A DNA stretch of 27,385 nucleotides, taken from contig JADHYG010000009.1 in NCBI GenBank assembly GCA_016782545.1, forward strand, positions 1-27,385. The letters run 5' to 3'. Each line of letters opens with the position of its first letter. Positions within the stretch are counted from its first letter, which is position 1. A model generated the notes under the pieces. The model searched no databases and was not told where the DNA came from. It saw only the letters and a program-made list of their open reading frames with translations. The DNA is from Candidatus Microgenomates bacterium. Lineage in GTDB: Bacteria > Patescibacteria > Microgenomatia > JADHYG01. Below, piece after piece: positions 21,588 through 27,385 of this stretch. A program made the translations under genes and the position numbers.

Positions 21588-22841
21588 TTATTTATTTTCC
21601 TGATAATATTCCCAAACAAATTCACAATAACTTCGGCCTAATCTTTGACAAGCAAAAGTTGTTCCTCCTGTTCCGGGATTACACAATTCAGGATCACCGC
21701 CGCCCGGACAACACAAACATTCTCCATAATATCTAGTCGCCACTCTTTTAATGATGCTCTTATTCCATTCTCTGTTGTCACCTGGAGGAGTACCGCTGTC
21801 AATTTTCATTTTCTTAGTGGCGGCAAAAATTGAATCCTTGATATTGCAAATATCAACATTTCTTCTTTCGCCAGTGGCTTCATTAACAGCATTTTTATAA
21901 GTCGACCAAGCATTAGGATTATATTCACAGGCTTTTGGACACTTAGCACAATCAGCATTTTCTCTTCCGGTTGTCATTTGCATTGGCCCAGCCGCAGAAC
22001 AAATATTAGGGGTGCAGTTTTTAGGGTCTTTTCCGCCTTCTTGACTATAATTCTGAATCTGTTGATTAGAATAGCCAAAAAGATGGCCGCCTTCAATCCG
22101 AGCCACCGCCTCAATCACCGGCCCAGGCACTTTAGCCCACTGACTGGCTAAATTAAAAACATCTCTTAAAGACTCAGCCGGCGGCGAATCAGGTAAAGGC
22201 GGAAACGGATCTGAAGGAATGCCATCAGCCGGAGGCACCTCCTCTCTTTCTTTTCCAGACTTAAAAACTTCTTCTGGCAATAAAACTTCTTGAGTATACT
22301 CAAAAGGAACAACAACACTATCACCAGCCACAGTTTCCATTATCCTTGCCTCATTTGATACACCACTTGCGCTTTCCTGCCAACCTTTAACTTCAAAACC
22401 CTCAAGCTTGAATGCATTAAGATGTCCGCTTGTTTCGGCTGTAAAAAGACTAATAACCTTACGAAGCCAGCCCAAAATATCAATGCCTTCTTGAGCTTTA
22501 ACAACATTTTCTTCGGCATTTTCAGGAGTCGGCTCTATTTCTTCTTCAGGCCGTGCTGGCGGAGTCACTTGAATTACATGGGGTGTGAACCGCCTGCCCA
22601 TTTCTTCAGCGTCAATTCGCAATCGACATTCTGCTTTCGATTCACTAAAATCGCAGGGTATTCGATTATAGTCTTTTTCTTCTAAACCATCAGGCCTTGT
22701 CATTATTTCCGCCTGTTCTTCCATCTCAGATGCATCATCCATATCTCTAACCAAATCAATAGCAAAGCTTTTTGGAGAAAGCACAAGAACAAGAGAATAA
22801 GAGAATAAGAAAACAATGAAGATTTTTATTCTTTTTTTCAT
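21588..22841 (-). CDS. Secreted lytic-transglycosylase-like protein
   Basis: 417 residues from ATG 22841. The frame extends to 22865, but the promoter -10 lies inside that extension, so 22841 is the start. Signal peptide KKRIKIFIVFLFSYSLVLVL, cleavage near SFA-ID. A Glu/Pro-rich region and a beta-type middle part follow. The C-terminal 190 residues are an SLT-like domain: VIEAVARIEGGH with the candidate catalytic Glu (about 250), and ICSAAGPMQMTTG (about 281-292) as the GxxQ-type motif. Many Cys are present (CAKCPKACEYN, CLCCPGGGDPELC), suggesting disulfides. It would cut peptidoglycan glycan strands. An amphipathic stretch ILGWLRKVISLF (about 122-133) resembles the [13 protein letters not shown] tail of the Thr-Pro proteins. 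Confidence 0.75.
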   Translation of the reverse strand: MKKRIKIFIVFLFSYSLVLVLSPKSFAIDLVRDMDDASEMEEQAEIMTRPDGLEEKDYNRIPCDFSESKAECRLRIDAEEMGRRFTPHVIQVTPPARPEEEIEPTPENAEENVVKAQEGIDILGWLRKVISLFTAETSGHLNAFKLEGFEVKGWQESASGVSNEARIMETVAGDSVVVPFEYTQEVLLPEEVFKSGKEREEVPPADGIPSDPFPPLPDSPPAESLRDVFNLASQWAKVPGPVIEAVARIEGGHLFGYSNQQIQNYSQEGGKDPKNCTPNICSAAGPMQMTTGRENADCAKCPKACEYNPNAWSTYKNAVNEATGERRNVDICNIKDSIFAATKKMKIDSGTPPGDNREWNKSIIKRVATRYYGECLCCPGGGDPELCNPGTGGTTFACQRLGRSYCEFVWEYYQENK

Positions 22842-22848
22842 TAAAAAA

Positions 22849-22878
22849 AGTATAGCAGTCCCCACTCAATGAAGTCAA
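22849..22878 (-). promoter_or_regulatory. Promoter of the transglycosylase-like gene
   Basis: On the minus strand TTGACT (22878-22873), an 18-nt spacer and TATACT (22854-22849). The ATG at 22841 is where transcription should begin, so the mRNA is leaderless. The -35 overlaps the last codons of topA. Confidence 0.75.
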
Positions 22879-24938
22879 ACTTTTTTCTCAACCTTCGGCT
22901 TTGTCCAAGAGGCAAAGTTGCACTTTGGCCAGTTGGAGCAGCCATAAAAACGCTTGCCTTTTTTTGTTTTTTTAATCACCAAATCTGCCTTGCATTCAGG
23001 ACATTTTATACCGACTTTTTCTAAAAAAGAGGCTGTATAATCACATTTTGGAAAAGCCGAACAGGATAAAAATTTGCCAAACCTGCCGATTTTAATCACT
23101 ATTTTGGCTTTACATTTTGGACACTTTTCCTTTGTTTCTTCGACAGGCAGTTTGATTTTTTTGGCGGTTTGATTAACTTTTTTAACTTTCTTTTCAAAGG
23201 GAGTATAAAACTCTTTAATAATCGGCCGCCATTCTTTTCGACCCATGGCAATTTCATCAAGATCATCCTCCATTTGCGCCGTAAAGGGAATGTCATCAAT
23301 TTCAGGAAAATTTTTCACTAAAAAATCATTAACAGATTCACCAAGAACTGTCGGTGCAAATCGACCTTCGATTTTTTCTACATATTGACGGGTTAAAATT
23401 GTGCTGATCGTTGGCGCATAAGTTGACGGCCTGCCAATCCCTGATTTTTCCAAGGTCTTAACCAAGCTGGCTTCGTTATAACGAGGCGGAGGCTTGACAA
23501 GATGCTGGGAAGGAATTGATTCAATAAGTTTAAGCGCCTGTCCAACCTTAAGTTCAGGCAAAATCTTATCTTGAAATTGAGTGCCGATGATTTTTAAAAA
23601 ACCGTTAAATTTGATCACTGACCCCCTTGCCTCAAACAAATATTTTGTTGAAGAAAGAACACCAACTTTAGTGGTGTCAACAACCGCTTCTCTTGCTTGA
23701 GAGGCCACCGCCCGCTTGAAAATAAGCTCATATAATTTCAAATGATCTTTTGTTAATTTTCCTCGAACCTTGAACCTTGAACCTTGAACGGCCAACTCCG
23801 TTGGCCTAATGGCTTCATGAGCCTCTTGAGCAAGTTTTGATTTTGTTTTAAACCTTCTGGGCTTATCTAGAGCATATTTTTTGCCATGTATTTTCTCAAT
23901 AAATTTCTGCGCCGAGGTTAAAAAACTTTCTGATAAAAAAACCGAGTCGGTGCGATGATAAGTAATTAATCCTTTTTCATAAAGTTTCTGCGCCAAACTC
24001 ATTGTTCTTCTGCTGGAAAAGCCAAGCCGCAAATTAGCATTCTGCTGAAGAGTAGAAGTGGTAAAAGGTGCTGATGGAAATCGCCTCACTTCTTTTTGAT
24101 CTAAAGAAGTTACTTGAAAAGAATTATTTTTAAAATCACCAATAATCTGTTCTGCCTGATCTTTGTTTTTAATTATTGTTTTGCTTATTTTGTATTTTCC
24201 ATCAAAAAGATCAAAACTGGCCATCTCTTCATACTTTTCCTCATTCTTTGCCTTCAACTCAGCTTCTATTTCTTCCCTAGAATCTAGAACCTGAAACCTA
24301 GAACCTATCTTCCAATATTCTTCTTCTTTAAATTTTTTCCTTTCTCGCTCTCTTTCCACAATTAAACGAACAGTGATTGATTGAACCCGGCCCGCAGAAA
24401 GCCATTGACGGCCAAGTTTTTTCCATAAAAGAGGTGATAATTTATAACCAACCAGCCTGTCTAAAACCCTTCTTGCCTGTTGGGCATCAACCAATTTCAT
24501 ATCAATTGGCCGTGGATTTTTCAACGCTTTGTCAATTGCAGACTTAGTGATTTCATGAAAGACAATTCTTTCATAATTCTCTAATGACTCGAATTTTTTT
24601 TTCGAATTTATTCGAATATCCATTCGAGCAATTCGAGAATTGGGCGAAGCCAATAGCACCGCCGTATGATAAGCAATTGCCTCCCCTTCTCGATCTAAAT
24701 CAGTCGCTAAAATTATTTTTTTGGCTTTTTTAGCTATTTTCTTAAGTTCGGCAACTCTTTTCTTTTTATTGGGAATAACCACATAAACTGGTTCAAAATC
24801 ACCCTCCACGTCAACTCCCAATTTTTTCACCGGCAGATCCCTAACATGACCCCAAGTGGCTTTGATCTGATATTCTTTCTTCAAAAAAGAAGAAAGCGTT
24901 TTTGCTTTGGTTGGTGATTCAACAATGATTAAATCCAT
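22875..24938 (-). CDS. topA: DNA topoisomerase I (type IA)
   Basis: 687 residues. Toprim domain: MDLIIVESPTKAKTL at the start and ATDLDREGEAIAYH (78-91) with the acidic metal ligands. Active-site region: EKGLITYHRTDS with the catalytic Tyr at 327. Domain IV/II landmarks are present, including SAGRVQSITVRLIVERE (181-196). Two C-terminal C4 zinc ribbons (CPKCKAKIVIKIG...CSAFPKC and CPECKADLVIKKT...CSNWPKC). It relaxes negative supercoils behind RNA polymerase. Three stretches look like insertions of repetitive DNA in frame: about 98-121 (TTCGA-rich), 211-222 and 391-402 (7-bp repeats). The 24279-24305 and 23763-23790 repeats code for SRF-type phrases also seen in DprA. Confidence 0.96.
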   Translation of the reverse strand: MDLIIVESPTKAKTLSSFLKKEYQIKATWGHVRDLPVKKLGVDVEGDFEPVYVVIPNKKKRVAELKKIAKKAKKIILATDLDREGEAIAYHTAVLLASPNSRIARMDIRINSKKKFESLENYERIVFHEITKSAIDKALKNPRPIDMKLVDAQQARRVLDRLVGYKLSPLLWKKLGRQWLSAGRVQSITVRLIVERERERKKFKEEEYWKIGSRFQVLDSREEIEAELKAKNEEKYEEMASFDLFDGKYKISKTIIKNKDQAEQIIGDFKNNSFQVTSLDQKEVRRFPSAPFTTSTLQQNANLRLGFSSRRTMSLAQKLYEKGLITYHRTDSVFLSESFLTSAQKFIEKIHGKKYALDKPRRFKTKSKLAQEAHEAIRPTELAVQGSRFKVRGKLTKDHLKLYELIFKRAVASQAREAVVDTTKVGVLSSTKYLFEARGSVIKFNGFLKIIGTQFQDKILPELKVGQALKLIESIPSQHLVKPPPRYNEASLVKTLEKSGIGRPSTYAPTISTILTRQYVEKIEGRFAPTVLGESVNDFLVKNFPEIDDIPFTAQMEDDLDEIAMGRKEWRPIIKEFYTPFEKKVKKVNQTAKKIKLPVEETKEKCPKCKAKIVIKIGRFGKFLSCSAFPKCDYTASFLEKVGIKCPECKADLVIKKTKKGKRFYGCSNWPKCNFASWTKPKVEKKV
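23763..23790. repeat. Heptamer array (4 x 7 bp) in topA
   Basis: Plus strand TCGAACC, TTGAACC, TTGAACC, TTGAACG. On the coding strand units are GGTTCAA or GGTTCGA, translated as QGSRFKVR. The same unit family and the same copy number of four occur at 24278-24305 and 25386-25413. Confidence 0.75.
24278..24305. repeat. Heptamer array (4 x 7 bp) in topA, second
   Basis: Plus strand TAGAATC, TAGAACC, TGAAACC, TAGAACC. Translated on the minus strand as GSRFQVLDSR. Confidence 0.75.
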
Positions 24939-25011
24939 AAAAAAACACTAGAACACTAGATCATTAAAACATAAAAACAAAAAAATATTATTTTGTCCTC
25001 TACTAAGACGA

Positions 25012-25164
25012 GCAATACTCATTTTAAGCCACTCGAAAATTTGCTTGCATTTAAGTTTAATTATTTCTAAGATCAACAAGCAAATTTTCAAAGAGCGAGG
25101 CTGAGTTAGATAATTAATTATCTACTAAGCTCCGGCCGAGCGTTGTGCTTAAAATGTAGTATGC
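25012..25164. repeat. Palindromic intergenic element between dprA and topA
   Basis: Outer imperfect inverted repeats GCAATACTCATTTTAAGC (25012-25029) and GCTTAAAATGTAGTATGC (25147-25164). Inner perfect repeats GAAAATTTGCTTG (25035-25047) / CAAGCAAATTTTC (25077-25089), and a third palindrome AGATAATT/AATTATCT (25108-25123). It occupies most of the 250-bp gap, with no open frame. It is MITE-like in design, but no target duplication was seen. CACTAGAACACTAGA-type short repeats lie between it and topA. Confidence 0.6.
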
Positions 25165-25189
25165 GAGCCTTATTGATTTCACTCCAATC

Positions 25190-26281
25190 TCAACGCTCTT
25201 TACTTGTTCCGTAAATCATTCTACCGAAATTCTTTACCATGCCTTTAATCTCCATTAAAGATAAGATACTACCTACTTGACTTATTTTCAAGTCACTCTT
25301 TCTCACAATCTCGTCAATATGCAAATTTCCATCTTGTAAAATCTTAATAATCTTTCTCTCCTCTTCTGTTTCTCCCTTTCTTCCCTCGAACCTAGAACCT
25401 AGAACCTCGAACCTCATGTCTAATTCTTCTAAAATATCCTTCGCATTATATACTAATTTAGCTCCTTTTTTAATTAAACTGGCTGGCCCTTGAGAAAATA
25501 GCGAAGTAATTGGCCCAGGCACCGCAAAAACTTCTCTTCCTTGTTCGCCGGCATAAGAAGCAGTGATCAAACTGCCGGAAATCCGCGCTCCTTCAGTCAC
25601 TAAAATACCTAAAGAAAGTCCGGAAATGATTCGATTTCTAGCTGGAAAAATACCTCGAGTCACATATTTACCAAGCGGCACTTCAGAAACCACCGCTCCT
25701 TTTTCACAGATTTTTTGATAAAGCCCTCTATTTTCCGGCGGATAAATTATATCTATCCCACATCCTAACACAGCAATGGTTCGACCACCAGCTTTTAAAG
25801 CAGTTTGATGAGCAATTGAATCAACCCCTCGAGCCATCCCAGAAATAATCGTTAATCCTTGAGTAACTAAATCTCGAGTTAAAACTTGAGTCACCTCTCG
25901 ACCATAACTAGTTACTTTACGAGTTCCCACCACTGCTAAAGCTTTATCGTCTTGAGATTGAATTTCTCCTTTAACATAAAGAACAAACGGTGCCGTTTTA
26001 ATTTCTCGCAAAAGCTTGGGATATTTTTTGTCTTTTAAAGTTAAAACGCTTACTTTAAGCAGTTCAAGTCTTTTAAGATACTTATCAAAATCAAAACTTT
26101 TACGAAAAAGCAAAAACTTTTCTGTTAATTTCTGACCCAAACCAATTTCTAATAATTCTTTTCGTGATGCTTTCCAGGCCTTTTCTGCACTGCCAAAATA
26201 CTTTAATAATAATCCAAACCGCAGCGGCCCAATTCCCTCAAAAACATTGAAAGCTATCCAATAAGGCTTATCTTTACTCAT
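25190..26281 (-). CDS. dprA: DNA-processing protein DprA
   Basis: 363 residues. An N-terminal helical region is followed by the Rossmann-like DprA core: ALAVVGTRKVTSYGREV (about 115-131), ISGMARGVDSIAHQTALKAG (about 151-170), AVLGCGIDIIYPPENR, PARNRIISGLS (about 222-232). The C-terminal 60 residues (EERKIIKILQDGNLHIDEIV) are the winged-helix DML1-like domain. DprA binds incoming single-stranded DNA and loads RecA in natural transformation. The linker between core and winged helix carries a 7-bp repeat array (25386-25413). Its ATG overlaps the stop of the penicillin-binding protein gene by 8 bp, so they are cotranscribed. Confidence 0.95.
   Translation of the reverse strand: MSKDKPYWIAFNVFEGIGPLRFGLLLKYFGSAEKAWKASRKELLEIGLGQKLTEKFLLFRKSFDFDKYLKRLELLKVSVLTLKDKKYPKLLREIKTAPFVLYVKGEIQSQDDKALAVVGTRKVTSYGREVTQVLTRDLVTQGLTIISGMARGVDSIAHQTALKAGGRTIAVLGCGIDIIYPPENRGLYQKICEKGAVVSEVPLGKYVTRGIFPARNRIISGLSLGILVTEGARISGSLITASYAGEQGREVFAVPGPITSLFSQGPASLIKKGAKLVYNAKDILEELDMRFEVLGSRFEGRKGETEEERKIIKILQDGNLHIDEIVRKSDLKISQVGSILSLMEIKGMVKNFGRMIYGTSKER
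25386..25413. repeat. Heptamer array (4 x 7 bp) in dprA
   Basis: Plus strand TCGAACC, TAGAACC, TAGAACC, TCGAACC. Translated on the minus strand as RFEVLGSRFE, in the linker ahead of the winged helix. Confidence 0.75.
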
Positions 26282-27385
26282 TATTTTCTTCTTTAAAATA
26301 CTCTTCTAAAATCTCTTTGGCAATTGGGGCGGCCACATAAGAACCTTCTCCACCTTCTTCCACCAAAACCGTAATCATGATTTCAGGATCTTTAAAAGGA
26401 GCAAAAACAGTAAACCAAGCATGAGTTTTGTCCTCTGGATCTCCGAATTCGGCCGTGCCGGTTTTACATCCTGTTACAATCTCTTTTTCTCCCACTTTAA
26501 AATTAAATAACGGCCAACCAGTTCCTTCTGGTTCACACGCCTGCTTCATACCTTCTCTAATAAGAGAAATCGTTTCATTTTTAAGACCAATGTCTTGACA
26601 AGATGATTCTTGAGCCAAGGCTTTGCTTATTCCTATATTAAGAAAGCGCGGGGAGGAACAATTTTTTCGCTGTTCGCAACTAGTGAACTTGTGAACGATC
26701 CGCGAACTAGAAAAAATTCGTTCTGACCTCAGCGCTTTCTCATTACTGGCTTCTTTAATAATCCTTGGCCGGCAAAGCTTTCCTCCATTGGCAATACTAG
26801 CCGCCCAAGTATTAACCTGCAAAGGTGTCGTCAATAAGTCTCCCTGTCCAATCGCCAAATGATAAGTATCACCCAAAAACCATTTATCTTTTTTCACTCT
26901 CTCCCGCCATTCCGGATCAGGCATCACTCCCTCTTCCTCTCCCGGCAAATCAATTCCTGAAATTCCACCAATGCCAAATTTCTTTCCCCATTCAGCTAAT
27001 TTTTCCACTCCCAACATTTCCCCGGTTTTATAAAAAAAGATATCATTTGAACGCTTTAAAGCCTTAACAATGGTCACCAGGCCTTCTTTTTTTCCATGCT
27101 GAATGTAAAACCAGTTGCCAAACTGATAAGGACCGATTTGAATCATGCCTACATCTTCAATCTCTGTTTTTTTATCAATCACCCCTTCTTCCAAACCCGC
27201 CGCCGCCGTAATAATTTTAAAAACCGAACCCGGCGGATAAAGTCCACCAATGACTCGATTAAAAAGCGGCTGATCTTCATCTTTTAAAACCCCTTCTATT
27301 CCATCTTCACCTTCTCTACTCTCTACAAACATTCCCGGATCAAACGAGGGCGAGGAAAATAAAGCTAAAATTTCTCCGTTTTTAG
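26274..27385 (-). CDS. mrdA: Class B penicillin-binding protein, transpeptidase domain (N-terminus beyond window)
   Basis: The frame is open to the right edge: before the internal Met at 27332 it reads NGEILALFSSPSFDPG, a conserved class B PBP phrase, so the gene is cut by the window. Transpeptidase motifs: SxxK in YPPGSVFK, SxN in KRSNDIFF, KTG in GCKTGTAEF. The order and spacing resemble PBP2/MrdA more than FtsI, though the diagnostic N-terminus is absent. It cross-links peptidoglycan. Between the SxN and KTG motifs about 33 residues (KALRSERIFSSSRIVHKF...) are encoded by a palindromic R2 repeat (26641-26740) kept in frame, followed by a non-conserved, Cys-containing loop. Confidence 0.9.
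   Translation of the reverse strand, partial: KNGEILALFSSPSFDPGMFVESREGEDGIEGVLKDEDQPLFNRVIGGLYPPGSVFKIITAAAGLEEGVIDKKTEIEDVGMIQIGPYQFGNWFYIQHGKKEGLVTIVKALKRSNDIFFYKTGEMLGVEKLAEWGKKFGIGGISGIDLPGEEEGVMPDPEWRERVKKDKWFLGDTYHLAIGQGDLLTTPLQVNTWAASIANGGKLCRPRIIKEASNEKALRSERIFSSSRIVHKFTSCEQRKNCSSPRFLNIGISKALAQESSCQDIGLKNETISLIREGMKQACEPEGTGWPLFNFKVGEKEIVTGCKTGTAEFGDPEDKTHAWFTVFAPFKDPEIMITVLVEEGGEGSYVAAPIAKEILEEYFKEENNE
26641..26740. repeat. Palindromic repeat family R2, copy b, inside the PBP gene
   Basis: AGAAAGCGC...AATTTTTTCGCTGTTCGC on the left and GCGAACTAGAAAAAATTC...GCGCTTTCT on the right form a long inverted repeat. The tip is GTGAACTTGTGAAC-like. The inner arms are the same as in copy a (17502-17607), while the outer arms differ in a paired manner (AAAGATGC/GCATCTTT there, AAAGCGC/GCGCTTT here). 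Translated in the PBP frame without stops. Confidence 0.8.

Overview
The window looks like a piece of a Patescibacteria/CPR genome, most likely Microgenomates-like. This is inferred from gene content and style, not from a database search. The supporting features are secreted proteins with long Thr-Pro linkers, many small proteins of unknown family, an enlarged 16S rRNA gene (about 1.74 kb) with insertions in several variable helices and no 23S downstream, and many short palindromic elements in genes and RNAs. TGA is a normal stop here: trmH and two toxin-antitoxin genes end in TGA.

Layout. Nearly everything is on the minus strand. (1) 1-8635 is an envelope/secretome block: a SurA/parvulin-like foldase, then three paralogous secreted proteins with a variable N-terminus, a Thr-Pro stalk and a conserved C-terminal module, alternating with a membrane-anchored helical protein and an extracellular Ig-like protein with a C-terminal anchor. 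Two sigma70-type promoters and one intrinsic terminator divide it into transcription units. (2) 8839-12151 is a run of five small proteins, mostly membrane proteins, of unknown function, plus one broken gene with an in-frame TGA. (3) 12292-15222 holds an RDD-signal peptidase I fusion and a PsbP-like anchored lipoprotein-like protein. Two plus-strand toxin-antitoxin pairs lie in and beside this stretch (BrnT/BrnA-like at 13702-14243, MNT/HEPN at 15615-16314). Each pair is preceded by a fragment of the same decayed gene, and one fragment is split by a 122-bp MITE-like element with a 6-bp target duplication. (4) 16365-19427 is the stable-RNA region: 16S rRNA with its processing stem, an intact tRNA-Cys and an intact tRNA-Ile, each lying inside the two halves of another tRNA gene, and a tRNA-Lys-like remnant. 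(5) 19625-27385 is housekeeping: a TrmH-family methyltransferase, a PAP2 phosphatase, an acidic anchored protein, a lytic-transglycosylase-like secreted protein, topA, dprA and a class B penicillin-binding protein that runs off the right edge.

The most unusual feature is the nested tRNA architecture. The outer tRNA-Cys can be rebuilt as a full cloverleaf with anticodon GCA by removing exactly two insertions: a 68-nt hairpin from the D arm, and a 169-nt segment in the anticodon loop that carries a complete second tRNA-Cys flanked by complementary arms. A second outer tRNA has a 69-nt hairpin of the same style in its D arm and encloses tRNA-Ile. Small palindromic or tandem repeat insertions also occur in frame inside trmH, topA, dprA and the penicillin-binding protein gene, so this genome seems to tolerate, or handle at the RNA level, many short structured insertions.
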